A stretch of 64,000 nt of DNA from Psychrobacter sp. I-STPA6b (lineage in GTDB: Bacteria > Pseudomonadota > Gammaproteobacteria > Pseudomonadales > Moraxellaceae). Below are positions 27,434 through 35,958 of the stretch, piece by piece. How positions within the stretch are numbered: position 1 is the first letter of the stretch; each line of letters starts with the position of its first letter. Where the stretch lies: contig NZ_VEWM01000095.1 in NCBI RefSeq assembly GCF_020662265.1, positions 37,638 through 101,637 of the forward strand. The letters are read 5' to 3'. The notes beneath the pieces are model-generated. The model was not told the DNA's origin. It saw nothing but the letters and a program-made list of their open reading frames with translations, and did not search any database. The position numbers were made by a program, and so were the translations under genes.

Positions 27434-27512
27434 GGTGGATTGCCTGTGTGCATTTATAATGAGAGTTTGTTTAAAAATATCTTTAATACCGTAACTTAGC
27501 TATCATAGCTTA

Positions 27513-27628
27513 AGGGCTATTGCATATTCATCTTCATAGGAAAAATTTAGCTAATTTTTACATAAAAGTAAAAAACAGCTATATCCCTTGTAGATATTAG
27601 CCCAACGGGGTGAATGTTCAACAGAGCT
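27513..27628. mobile_element. MITE copy 1 (116 bp)
   Basis: A non-coding element flanked by TA (27511-27512 and 27629-27630). The right end reads inward CTGTTGAACATTCACCCCGTT; the left end is decayed (CTATTGCATATTCA). The interior shares long identity with the copy at 42864, including TTTTTAC/GTAAAAA, a small central hairpin. Its right end forms the stop codon of the ATP-grasp gene. Confidence 0.8.
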
Positions 27629-28772
27629 TAATACTGCTCATTAATGGACGCACTTTACAGGGTGTTATTTGCTGAGCAATGTCTTGTAAATTGGGTTTAT
27701 CTGTCCAGCCAAGCCAATAAGCAAAAGCTACCTGAGTTAAATCAACCCCACTATGAGCTGTATAGCCAATGCCCCCTGAAGGTCGGCTATTAATCTCTAG
27801 TACGCGTTGTTGTCCTGTATCATCAGCTTTGGTCTGTACACTAACGATGCCATCACAACCGAATGCCTTAATAAGTGGTATTACTACTGTCATCACACTT
27901 TTTTCATAGCCAACATACTGCACACTGCCGACTTTATGACGCGTGATTGCTCCTAGCACTTCTCCATGCTCACAAACCACATCAATTGAATATTCTTGTC
28001 CTGACAAATATGGCATAAGTAGCATCGAAATGGGGCGTTGGTACACCATTTCACTATGGGCATAAGCCTCTAAAAATTGTTGTGTGTGGATTTTTCGATT
28101 ATCTGTAAAATATAAATGCTCAAAGCTGTCATAAGCTAATGATTTATCACCTGTATCTAACCGCCAAAACCCCTGCGCAAAAATACCACTGATGGGCTTA
28201 ACACACAAACGTTGATGTCCATATTCTGCTAATAACTGCTTTAACTCATCATAAGAATCAAATCGCCAACCTGTGGCAACAGGAATATCATGATGTTGGC
28301 AGTGTTGCATAAAAGCAAACTTATCATCAATTTTCTCAAGCATAGCCACATCAGATGCACCTGTGAGCAAACGAATCCCTGCTTGTTGAAACAAAGGACG
28401 ATGCAACTCATAATCATAGCCATTGCGCCCAGTTAATAATACCTTTACTTGTTGCTCTTTGGCATGTTCTAATACAAATTGCCAACGAGATAGTAAGCAA
28501 TGAGTGTTTGTTGCCTGCCTTTGAGATGTGGAAAGCTCAGCTTGTCGGTTTGGTTTCCCCTGATTTCTTAGGTGTTTATCATCTGGCTCAACATAATGTT
28601 TATCTGCACACATAACAATTTCTGGTCTATCGGAACGATGTGATGCAATGATGGTTAAATGTTTATTGCAGTAATGATTTTTTAAATGTTGTAAACTAAG
28701 AAGCATATCTCTTTGGCTAGATTGTGCCTCAGCAAGCCATACTGCATCTGTGTTGTACATAACAATACTCAC
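27618..28772 (-). CDS. ATP-grasp ligase of the ter metabolic arm
   Basis: A 384-residue carboxylate-amine/thiol ligase-type protein. After an N-terminal Rossmann-like domain come the ATP-grasp elements: RLCVKPISGIFAQGFWRLD (phosphate-binding lysine and loop), MLLMPYLSGQEYSIDVVCEHGEVL and RVLEINSRPSGGIGYTAHSG (metal-binding E and N). In ter loci this protein is thought to join an amino acid or similar group to a nucleoside-like product. Its last three residues and TGA lie inside MITE copy 1, so the natural C-terminus has probably been replaced. Confidence 0.86.
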   Translation of the reverse strand: MSIVMYNTDAVWLAEAQSSQRDMLLSLQHLKNHYCNKHLTIIASHRSDRPEIVMCADKHYVEPDDKHLRNQGKPNRQAELSTSQRQATNTHCLLSRWQFVLEHAKEQQVKVLLTGRNGYDYELHRPLFQQAGIRLLTGASDVAMLEKIDDKFAFMQHCQHHDIPVATGWRFDSYDELKQLLAEYGHQRLCVKPISGIFAQGFWRLDTGDKSLAYDSFEHLYFTDNRKIHTQQFLEAYAHSEMVYQRPISMLLMPYLSGQEYSIDVVCEHGEVLGAITRHKVGSVQYVGYEKSVMTVVIPLIKAFGCDGIVSVQTKADDTGQQRVLEINSRPSGGIGYTAHSGVDLTQVAFAYWLGWTDKPNLQDIAQQITPCKVRPLMSSIKLC

Positions 28773-28919
28773 TATAATAAAACTAAATTCGGCTTTTGCA
28801 TGACCTTAAAGCCACTATTTTATATTAAAGTTGTATTTTATATTAAGGTAACGCTATTTAGAATAAAAAAACTTTCTGATGATAGATAAGTTTTAATAGA
28901 AACAATAGAGAAGCATATT

Positions 28920-29936
28920 ATGGGAAAAGAAATTAGCTATCTAAAAAGTATTTTAGCACATTGGGAAAAATCAGTTATAGACTATATACCTAATATATTT
29001 CTAAGTATTATAGTCATGCTATTGTTTTTTATCATAGCAAAAATTGCTAAAAAATATATTTTTAAAATATATTCAACAGCCACTGCAAAAACCAATAATA
29101 ATTATATTGAAATTGCTTATATATTTTCCATTGTTATATATGGTTTTTTTATCATCTCAGGGGTATTTATTGCCCTGCAAATATTGGGATTAGAAAAGGT
29201 ATTAACCAAACTGCTGGCAGGGGCAGGGGTGCTTGGTATCATTGCAGGTTTTGCTTTTAAAGATGTGGCATCTAATTTGTTTGCAGGATTACTACTAAAA
29301 GTACAGCAACCTTTTGGTAAAGATGACTGGGTAGAGATTGATAATACTTATGGGAAAGTCATTGAGTTGGGCTGGATTACTACTACAATAAAGACAGTGC
29401 CGGGTCAGCAAGTGTTTGTACCCAATCAGCTTATTTATAATAATACGTTTACCAGTTATACCGCTTTTCATAAACGGCGGGTTATCTTTGAAAGTGGTGT
29501 CTCGTATGGTGATGATTTAGAGCTGGTTAAGCGAGCGGCATTAGAAGAGGCAAGATTGGTAGAAAGTGTATTGCCTGATGAACCCATTGATTTTTATTTT
29601 ACTGAAATTGGTTCAAGTACTTATAATTTTCAATTACGTTTTTGGATTCATTTTGAAAATAATGTCGATTATAAACAAGCCAGCAGTGATATTATCATGC
29701 GTATCAAAAAACGCTTTGAAAAAGAAGATATTTGTATTGCTTATACAGTGACGACATTGGACTTTGGAGTTAAAGGTGGGGTTAATGTTTTTGATAAGCC
29801 TTTGCAAATAGAGTTGGATAGTGACAACAGTATTGATGTAACTGCAAAAGATGTGGTGACACCTATGCAAATAAATGAAAAGATGGTTGATAGTGTAGAT
29901 ATACCACAAAAGCCTGTGACAGTTAAGAAAGAATAG
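28920..29936 (+). CDS. MscS-family mechanosensitive channel
   Basis: This 338-residue inner-membrane protein has an N-terminal amphipathic segment, three hydrophobic helices (LSIIVMLLFFIIAKI; IVIYGFFIISGVFIALQIL; the pore helix LLAGAGVLGIIAGFAFKDVASNLFAG in pieces, rich in Gly and Ala as in MscS TM3) and the cytoplasmic beta and alpha/beta domains (FGKDDWVEI; VPNQLIYNNTFTSY). It opens on membrane tension to release solutes. It lies on the plus strand inside the ter locus, divergent from the ATP-grasp gene, with its own terminator. Confidence 0.92.
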   Translation: MGKEISYLKSILAHWEKSVIDYIPNIFLSIIVMLLFFIIAKIAKKYIFKIYSTATAKTNNNYIEIAYIFSIVIYGFFIISGVFIALQILGLEKVLTKLLAGAGVLGIIAGFAFKDVASNLFAGLLLKVQQPFGKDDWVEIDNTYGKVIELGWITTTIKTVPGQQVFVPNQLIYNNTFTSYTAFHKRRVIFESGVSYGDDLELVKRAALEEARLVESVLPDEPIDFYFTEIGSSTYNFQLRFWIHFENNVDYKQASSDIIMRIKKRFEKEDICIAYTVTTLDFGVKGGVNVFDKPLQIELDSDNSIDVTAKDVVTPMQINEKMVDSVDIPQKPVTVKKE

Positions 29937-29951
29937 ATAATAAAATATCAG

Positions 29952-29990
29952 AAAAATGCCCCAGTCAAAGGTTGATTGGGGCATTTTTTT
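29952..29990. terminator. Bidirectional terminator between mscS and the TerD-family gene
   Basis: AATGCCCCA and TGGGGCATT form the outer stem, with TCAA/TTGA further in, flanked by A-rich and T-rich tracts. It lies between two convergent genes (stops at 29936 and 30046). Confidence 0.85.
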
Positions 29991-30045
29991 AAACTAAAAA
30001 GTTGATTTTAACTTAAAGTTAAACTATTAATAGAACGAATGTTCT

Positions 30046-30657
30046 TTAAGCATGAGGTATAATGGCAGGCATTAAGTCTTGGAAAGTACGACCTGAGGCA
30101 ATCTCACCAATAGCATGCATTTTCCATTCACCATTATGGCGATAAACTTTTGCCATAATCATAGCGGTATGGCTACCTTGTGAAGATAGGTTATAGCGAG
30201 CTACTTCACTGTTATTGTTGGCATTAACAATCCGGCAAAATGCATTTTCAACGCTTTCAAAGGTTTGTCCAGTAAAGCTATTTACGGTAAATACTAACGA
30301 TTGTACGCTAGCAGGTACTCGTGATAAGTCTACATTGATGACTTCATCATCACCATCACCTGCTCCTGTACGGTTATCCCCTGTATGAGTGATACTGCCA
30401 TCTTTAGATTGTAGTTGCCCAAACCAAATGGCATCGATAGGCTGTTTGTTACTATCAAACATGATGCAAGAAGCATCTAAGTCGATGCTATCTTCACCAC
30501 CTGAACCACCACCAAATAGACCACTTAAAAAACCACCTTTTTTACTTGAGGCAGACTGGGCAACATCCCAACCTAGCCCCATTTTGATTTTTGTAAGTGT
30601 TCCACCAGCCTCTTTATTTAAAGAGATTTTTTGTCCTTTTTGTAGATTAACAGCCAT
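30046..30657 (-). CDS. TerD-family protein with glycine-rich insert
   Basis: A 203-residue calcium-binding stress protein. It starts VNLQKGQKISLNKEAGG and has LDASCIMFD, the calcium loop [16 protein letters not shown] and [18 protein letters not shown] glycine/serine-rich insert (residues about 38-52) and a C-terminal tail unlike TerD/TerE place it in a separate TerX/TerZ-like branch. AAGGA precedes the ATG. It is the last gene of a minus-strand set with an AIM24-like and two further TerD-type genes. Confidence 0.9.
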   Translation of the reverse strand: MAVNLQKGQKISLNKEAGGTLTKIKMGLGWDVAQSASSKKGGFLSGLFGGGSGGEDSIDLDASCIMFDSNKQPIDAIWFGQLQSKDGSITHTGDNRTGAGDGDDEVINVDLSRVPASVQSLVFTVNSFTGQTFESVENAFCRIVNANNNSEVARYNLSSQGSHTAMIMAKVYRHNGEWKMHAIGEIASGRTFQDLMPAIIPHA

Positions 30658-30716
30658 AAAAGATTCCTTAGTTAAGATTTGAGGTGATTGTATAAATGTT
30701 AATATTAAGATGAGAT

Positions 30717-31469
30717 TTACATAATTTGGTCTAGGAAACCACCATTACCACCACGTCCCCCTGAGTTGCTACCAAGGATACTTTGTATCCAGCCTTGATA
30801 GCTGTCACGGTTGCGTGAACAAATAATGACTTTACCTGAGCCTGAGAAATTTAACACCATCCCTTCACCACTGGTGACGGAGTTGATGATATTGCTCATA
30901 AAGCCATTTTTTTTGCTGGTTGACACAGATAGCTTATAGTCTAAACGAGAGTCCCAACAGACCACATGACCATTATCAATGATGACGTCTTTTCTGGGTG
31001 TGACTTCTATTTCAAACAGTGAGCCAAATCCTGATACCACTAATTGCCCTGAGCCAGAGGTTTGCATGACTACAAAGCCACCCGTATCACCAAATACAGC
31101 ACCACCTAAGTTGCGTTGAATATTGGCACGAACATCTACATTGTGGGTAGCCGCAACAAATGCACCATCATTTAGAGTGTAGTGCTTTTCTCCTATATCA
31201 ATGATTTGCATGTCACCATCTAGGGTAGGGGCGAGCAAACAGTCACCTTCACCATGTACAGCTTCAATTTCTTGTTGAAATAAGGACTCATCATTGGCAA
31301 AGCGACGCATTAAGGCTTGCATGATACCACCTTGTAGTTTACCTTTTAGCTCAAGGTTAGACTCCATCATGACCATTGCATTGGCTTCACAATAGATTCT
31401 GTCACCTTTTTTAAGGTTACAATGCAAGAATGGCTCGATGGTTCCGATTAAGCTAAACGTCGCTGCCAT
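30717..31469 (-). CDS. AIM24/TIGR00266-family protein
   Basis: A 250-residue beta-rich protein of the family containing yeast AIM24 and the bacterial TIGR00266 group. It shows LNDGAFVAATHNVDV, GGAVFGDTGGFVVMQTSGSGQLVVSGFGSLFEIEV (pieces), DNGHVVCWDSRLDY and GEGMVLNFSGSGKV. AAGGAG lies before the ATG. Such proteins are frequent partners of TerD-type genes; biochemical function is unknown, with association to membrane stress suggested. The glycine-rich C-terminus (GGRGGNGGFL) is short. Confidence 0.88.
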   Translation of the reverse strand: MAATFSLIGTIEPFLHCNLKKGDRIYCEANAMVMMESNLELKGKLQGGIMQALMRRFANDESLFQQEIEAVHGEGDCLLAPTLDGDMQIIDIGEKHYTLNDGAFVAATHNVDVRANIQRNLGGAVFGDTGGFVVMQTSGSGQLVVSGFGSLFEIEVTPRKDVIIDNGHVVCWDSRLDYKLSVSTSKKNGFMSNIINSVTSGEGMVLNFSGSGKVIICSRNRDSYQGWIQSILGSNSGGRGGNGGFLDQIM

Positions 31470-31502
31470 GATAGAGCTCCTTAATGATAGTTGATGAGTA
31501 GA

Positions 31503-32078
31503 TTATACATTGACACCATAAGAGGCAGCTAAAGGTCCAAGACCACCATTAAACCCTTGCCCAACAGCACGGAACTTCCAGTCACCATTATGACGGTATA
31601 ACTCACCAAAAATCATTGCTGTCTCAGTGCTACTATCTTCTGATAAGTCATAACGAGCAATTTCTGAGTTACCATTGTCATTCACAACTCGAATAAATGC
31701 GTCACTGACTTGCCCAAAGTTTTGGTTACGCGCTTGCCCTTCATAAATAATGGCACAAATTGCAATTTTGCTGACATCAGCAGGTACTTGCCCTAGATTG
31801 ACTTTGATTTGCTCATCATCGCCTTCACCTTCACCAGTACGATTATCCCCTGTATGCTCAACTGAGCCATCAGTAGATTTTAGATTGTTAAAAAAGATAA
31901 AATCTTGGTCATTACGTACTTTGCCTGCTTCATTGAGCAAAAAGGCAATGGCATCTAAGTCAAAGTCTTGTCCGTCAGTGGCACGAGGATCCCATCCTAG
32001 ACCGACTGTGATATTGGTTAAGCCTGGTGCTTCTTTTGATAAGTTTACGTTTCCGCCTTTGGTTAAGCTAATTGCCAT
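31503..32078 (-). CDS. terE: TerE-like tellurium-resistance/stress protein
   Basis: A 191-residue TerD-family protein of standard length. It starts [18 protein letters not shown] (the SKEAP form is TerE-like), then has [35 protein letters not shown] (calcium loop), [21 protein letters not shown] and a C-terminal GVNV. These proteins bind calcium and are thought to scaffold stress complexes at the membrane. AAGGA precedes the start. It is 33 bases upstream of the AIM24-like gene on the same strand. Confidence 0.9.
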   Translation of the reverse strand: MAISLTKGGNVNLSKEAPGLTNITVGLGWDPRATDGQDFDLDAIAFLLNEAGKVRNDQDFIFFNNLKSTDGSVEHTGDNRTGEGEGDDEQIKVNLGQVPADVSKIAICAIIYEGQARNQNFGQVSDAFIRVVNDNGNSEIARYDLSEDSSTETAMIFGELYRHNGDWKFRAVGQGFNGGLGPLAASYGVNV

Positions 32079-32293
32079 GATTCATATCCTTGTGGTTGTT
32101 GTAGAGCTGTTGTAAAAGCTGTTTTACAACACGGTTTTTTAAAATAGTTACCTTATATGCGTCAATAACATATTACCTTATGATATGGGTATTTATGCTT
32201 AGTAATCAAGGTGTCTGTAATAGAATGAAGCCTGTTAAAACCAAAACTCAACAACTGGTTAACATGGGTCAAATGATAATAAAAATAGCTAAC

Positions 32294-32327
32294 AAAAAAC
32301 GCCTAATAACTGTATTAGGCGTTTTTT
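32294..32327 (-). terminator. Terminator downstream of the DUF475 gene
   Basis: AAAAAACGCCTAATA and TATTAGGCGTTTTTT are perfect arms around a 4-base loop (32294-32327). It lies 37 bases after the stop of the DUF475 gene on the minus strand and can work in both directions. It separates that gene from terE, so terE must have its own promoter in 32079-32290. Confidence 0.85.
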
Positions 32328-32363
32328 ATCTTACTGTTAATATTGAAGTTTAGTGAGGCTGGG

Positions 32364-33431
32364 CTATTCTGTTTGTTCTAATTTACGGTGTTTTAGTGAA
32401 GCTAGCACTGCCCATACAATAAAGGCAACACCAATTAAGCCTGTAATCAGCTCATGGATATGGAACTTCATAGATAGCAACATAATGATAGCCAATGCAC
32501 CGATGGCATAGTGTGCGCCATGCTCTAGATAAATAAACTCATCAAGTGTGCCTTTTTCAACTAAGAAAATGGTCATCGAGCGTACAAACATAGCACCGAT
32601 TGCTAGACCCAACATAATGATAATCACATCATTAGTAATGGCGAAAGCACCAATCACACCATCAAAACTAAATGATGCGTCTAATACTTCTAAGTATAAG
32701 AATCCAGCTATACCACCTTTCATAACAGCTTTACCAACATCAGCAGAAGCAACACTCTCTTCTTCAATACCTTCTTCTGCTTCGTCTATATCACCTTCAA
32801 GTAGTCCAGATACGACCTGCACACCCAGATATACTAGGATTCCCCAAACACCTGCCATTAATACGACTGATTCTTTTTCAGCATCGACCCAAGTTAAGGA
32901 TATCATTAATACAACTAGAGCAACGAAAACGCTCATGGCATCTACTTGCCCAAATTTTACTAAGCGGCTTTCTAACCATTCGAACCAATGTACATCATTG
33001 TCATCAAATAAGAAGTTTAAGAATACCAATAGTAAGAACATACCACCAAAGGCAGATATTTCAGCATGGTGTGCTAGTAGCTTTTGTGAGTATTCATCAG
33101 GATTATATAAAGCAAGGTTTACGACTTCCATCATGCCCATGTTGGCAGTGACAGCAACGATAACAATTGGGAATATCAGGCGCATACCAAAGACAGCAAC
33201 CAAAATACCAACTGTTAAGAAAATCATTTTCCAAAACTTATCCCAATGCTTTAATACAGAAGCATTAACAACAGCATTATCAAAAGATAAAGAGATTTCC
33301 ATGACGGCTAAGATAGCAGTAATAGATAAGGCTGTAATCAGCCCACTCATACCACCATGCGAAAACCCCCACCATGCAGCGACTGCAAGTGCGATGGTGG
33401 TAAAAACAATGTCAAAATAAAAGTGTTTCAT
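32364..33431 (-). CDS. DUF475/TerC-like integral membrane protein
   Basis: A 355-residue polytopic inner-membrane protein with about nine hydrophobic segments. The two TerC-type charged signatures are present within membrane helices: EISLSFDNAVVNASVL near 47-62 and LDASFSFDGVIGAFAIT near 260. A long acidic loop (GDIDEAEEGIEEESVAS) lies between them. TerC-superfamily proteins move or sense metal ions (manganese for several relatives). This sub-family is usually encoded near terD genes, as here. Confidence 0.9.
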   Translation of the reverse strand: MKHFYFDIVFTTIALAVAAWWGFSHGGMSGLITALSITAILAVMEISLSFDNAVVNASVLKHWDKFWKMIFLTVGILVAVFGMRLIFPIVIVAVTANMGMMEVVNLALYNPDEYSQKLLAHHAEISAFGGMFLLLVFLNFLFDDNDVHWFEWLESRLVKFGQVDAMSVFVALVVLMISLTWVDAEKESVVLMAGVWGILVYLGVQVVSGLLEGDIDEAEEGIEEESVASADVGKAVMKGGIAGFLYLEVLDASFSFDGVIGAFAITNDVIIIMLGLAIGAMFVRSMTIFLVEKGTLDEFIYLEHGAHYAIGALAIIMLLSMKFHIHELITGLIGVAFIVWAVLASLKHRKLEQTE

Positions 33432-33491
33432 GAGCTATCCTGTGTTTTTGCAACGAAGGCAAAGACTGACTGATATAAAAAACAAATATAC

Positions 33492-33521
33492 AAAAAAAGT
33501 GGCTAGTAAACCACTTTTTTT
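33492..33521. terminator. Terminator downstream of terD
   Basis: AAAAAAAGTGG and CCACTTTTTTT are perfect arms around an 8-base loop. It is located 120 bases after the terD stop on the minus strand and upstream of the DUF475 gene start. Confidence 0.8.
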
Positions 33522-33640
33522 GTATGAAAAAGGATATATTGATAGGTGTTATAAAATATCAATACAATAGCAGTAATGATTAAAAAGCCAGTGTTGACAG
33601 ACATTTATGCTATATTTGGCTGTCAGAGGTGTCATGCTAG

Positions 33641-34216
33641 TTAAATATTTACACCGTATTGATGGCACATGGCCTGTAGTCCACCAGAGTAGCCTTGTCC
33701 AACTGCACGGAACTTCCACTCACCATTGTGACGATAGACTTCACCAAAAACCATGGCTGTTTCAATAGAGTAGTCTTCAGCTAAGTCAAAGCGCACAACT
33801 TCTGTACCAGTTTCTTCATTGACGACACGGATAAAGGCATTGGCAACTTGTCCAAAGTTTTGGTTTCTTTGCTGGGCATCATGAATGGTGACAGTTACAA
33901 CAATTTTATCAATATCAGCAGGTACTTGGGTTAAGTTGACTTTGATAACCTCATCATCGCCATCACCTTCACCAGTGCGATTATCGCCAGTATGTTCAAC
34001 AGCCCCATTATCAGACTTGAGCTGATTGTAGAAAATAAAATCATGGTCGCCACGTACTTTACCAGTATTATTCAATAAAAATACACTGGCGTCTAAATCA
34101 AATTCAGCACCAGAAGTTGCACGTTCGTCCCATCCTAAACCAACCAGCAGTTTATTTAAGTTTGGGTCTGTTTTTGTTAGTGATAGATTGCCACCTTTGC
34201 TTAGCGATAACGCCAT
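33641..34216 (-). CDS. terD: TerD-like tellurium-resistance/stress protein
   Basis: This 191-residue TerD-family protein has [65 protein letters not shown] (calcium loop), [16 protein letters not shown] and [21 protein letters not shown]. These details match TerD better than TerE. CAGGAG precedes the ATG. It is the outermost gene of the ter locus and is divergent from the polyamine genes across a 371-base region. Confidence 0.92.
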   Translation of the reverse strand: MALSLSKGGNLSLTKTDPNLNKLLVGLGWDERATSGAEFDLDASVFLLNNTGKVRGDHDFIFYNQLKSDNGAVEHTGDNRTGEGDGDDEVIKVNLTQVPADIDKIVVTVTIHDAQQRNQNFGQVANAFIRVVNEETGTEVVRFDLAEDYSIETAMVFGEVYRHNGEWKFRAVGQGYSGGLQAMCHQYGVNI

Positions 34217-34454
34217 ATAAATACTCCTGTATGTTTAAATTTCCACAGCTTGCAGTTATTGTGATTTAGCACATCAATTGATGTGTTAGTGATTCTAGAC
34301 CCTATACTAAGGTGTTCAGGGTTTGATTTCAAACTATAGAGTGTAATGATTGTGCAATGCTTTTGTGACATTTTTTTAGGCATTATAACGCATTGGTAAA
34401 TGACGATGAACATGCGTGGATAGAAAAAAATGATCTAATAGTATGGTTTTAAGG

Positions 34455-34482
34455 TTGCATCTGTATTGCTAGCCTTTATAAT
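34455..34482 (+). promoter_or_regulatory. Promoter of the carboxynorspermidine decarboxylase gene
   Basis: TTGCAT (34455-34460) and TATAAT (34477-34482) are separated by 16 bases. The start codon at 34588 would follow a leader of about 100 bases. Apart from this and the terD upstream region, 34217-34587 holds no recognisable gene. Confidence 0.7.
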
Positions 34483-34587
34483 TCAACAGTTTTAATTTGG
34501 ATATCAAAAAAGACATCAATTTAAGTTATTGAAATGGATGTTAAGGTATTAATTAGAACATCAACCACACAGACAAAAGAGCTTGCT

Positions 34588-35754
34588 ATGACTGACCATA
34601 ATGCCACCGCTTTTCAAAGTGATATTCCTACTCCTTATTATCAAATTGATTTAGTTGCACTCAAGCAGAATCTAATGACAGTACAGAGACTGTGTGAGTT
34701 ATCTGGCGCTAAAGCATTGCTGGCACTCAAGTGCTTTGCAACATGGGGTGTATTTGACTTTATGCGTCCTTATTTGCATGGAACGACTTCATCATCATTA
34801 AACGAAGTTCGTCTTGGTAAAGAGACATTTGGCAAGGAGACGCATGCTTATAGTGTCGCATACTCTGCCGATGAGATTGACGCGGTGTTAAGTTATGCCG
34901 ATAAAATTATATTTAACTCATTTAATCAGTTATCTGCATTCAAGGATAAAGCCTACCAAGCCAATATTCCTGTAGGTTTACGATTAAATCCACAAACCAG
35001 TAACTCTTCATTTTTAATTGCTGACCCAGCACGTCCATTTAGCCGTCTTGGCGAACATGATGTGGCTAAGGTTCAGGCGGTGCTGGGAGATATCTCTGGT
35101 GTGATGATTCATAATAACTGTGAAAATGATAGCTTTGAGGCGTTTAGTGCCAGTCTGGATGATATTGAGGCTAAGTTTGGTGAAGTTTTTCATCAGCTAT
35201 CATGGGTCAGTCTTGGTGGTGGTATTCACTTTATTGCCCCTGATTATCCTTTAGAAAAGCTTGCGCATCGCTTAAAACAGTTTAGTGATACTTATGGTGT
35301 GCAAGTGTATTTAGAGCCCGGTGAAGCATGTATTCATGGTGCTGCCAGATTGGTGACAACCGTATTAGATACATTGCATAATGGCAAACCATTGGCAGTG
35401 GTGGATGCGTCTATCGAGGCACATATGCTGGATTTATTGATTTATCGAGAGACTGCTCCTGTGGTTAGTATTAATCATCAGTCTTGCCAGCTATCGCAAA
35501 AGCAAACATCAGATAGCACCATTATTTATGGTAAGTCTTGTTTGGCAGGGGATATTTTTGGTGAATATGAGCTACCAGCACCTTTGCAGATAGGGGATAC
35601 CGTGGCATTTGGTAATGCAGCCGGCTATACCATGGTTAAGAAAAATTGGTTTAATGGTGTTGCTATGCCTGCCATTGTGATTTGTGATGAAGCGGGCAAG
35701 CAACATTTGCAAAAAAGCTTTAGTTATGAGGACTTTAAAGCAAGTTTATCATAG
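34588..35754 (+). CDS. nspC: Carboxynorspermidine/carboxyspermidine decarboxylase
   Basis: A 388-residue PLP-dependent decarboxylase of the alanine-racemase-like fold. It shows PTPYYQIDLVALKQN, LALKCFATWGVF (Schiff-base lysine), GLRLNPQTSNSS, VMIHNNCEN, SLGGGIHF (PLP phosphate loop), EPGEACIHGA and YGKSCLAGDIFGEYELP (catalytic Cys region from the partner subunit). It converts carboxy(nor)spermidine to (nor)spermidine. The ATG at 34588 is chosen because the preceding 18 codons have no family likeness. It is followed on the same strand by the gene for the enzyme making its substrate. Confidence 0.9.
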   Translation: MTDHNATAFQSDIPTPYYQIDLVALKQNLMTVQRLCELSGAKALLALKCFATWGVFDFMRPYLHGTTSSSLNEVRLGKETFGKETHAYSVAYSADEIDAVLSYADKIIFNSFNQLSAFKDKAYQANIPVGLRLNPQTSNSSFLIADPARPFSRLGEHDVAKVQAVLGDISGVMIHNNCENDSFEAFSASLDDIEAKFGEVFHQLSWVSLGGGIHFIAPDYPLEKLAHRLKQFSDTYGVQVYLEPGEACIHGAARLVTTVLDTLHNGKPLAVVDASIEAHMLDLLIYRETAPVVSINHQSCQLSQKQTSDSTIIYGKSCLAGDIFGEYELPAPLQIGDTVAFGNAAGYTMVKKNWFNGVAMPAIVICDEAGKQHLQKSFSYEDFKASLS

Positions 35755-35853
35755 GCTTATTTGGTTTGTTTTTAGTATCATTTATACGCTTGTAATGAAT
35801 GACACTTGCCCTCATATAGATAGCAACTATACTTTAATACAGTAAGTTTCGGA

Positions 35854-35949
35854 GTGCGTGGGTTTTCCTTTGGTCTTCCTTTTTAATTCACGCACATCAT
35901 TCACCAGTGCCACAAGCTTTGAGCTTGTCTATTTGGCACGCTAAGGAGG
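35854..35949 (+). promoter_or_regulatory. Structured RNA leader before the carboxynorspermidine dehydrogenase gene
   Basis: Two consecutive hairpins end at the ribosome binding site. Hairpin 1 is GTGCGTG (35854-35860) with CACGCAC (35889-35895). Hairpin 2 is GTGCCA (35907-35912) with TGGCAC (35934-35939), enclosing CAAGCT/AGCTTG. AAGGAGG (35943-35949) follows at once. The pyrimidine-rich loop of hairpin 1 has two TTCCTTT tracts complementary to AAGGA. This looks like a translation-control leader. Confidence 0.5.
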
Positions 35950-35958
35950 ATTCATATT

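Noticed and set aside
32548..33420. Long plus-strand open frame opposite the DUF475 gene
   Set aside because: Its translation is a Ser/Thr/Pro/Asn-rich mirror of a membrane protein on the other strand, with no ribosome site; the minus-strand protein has clear family motifs.
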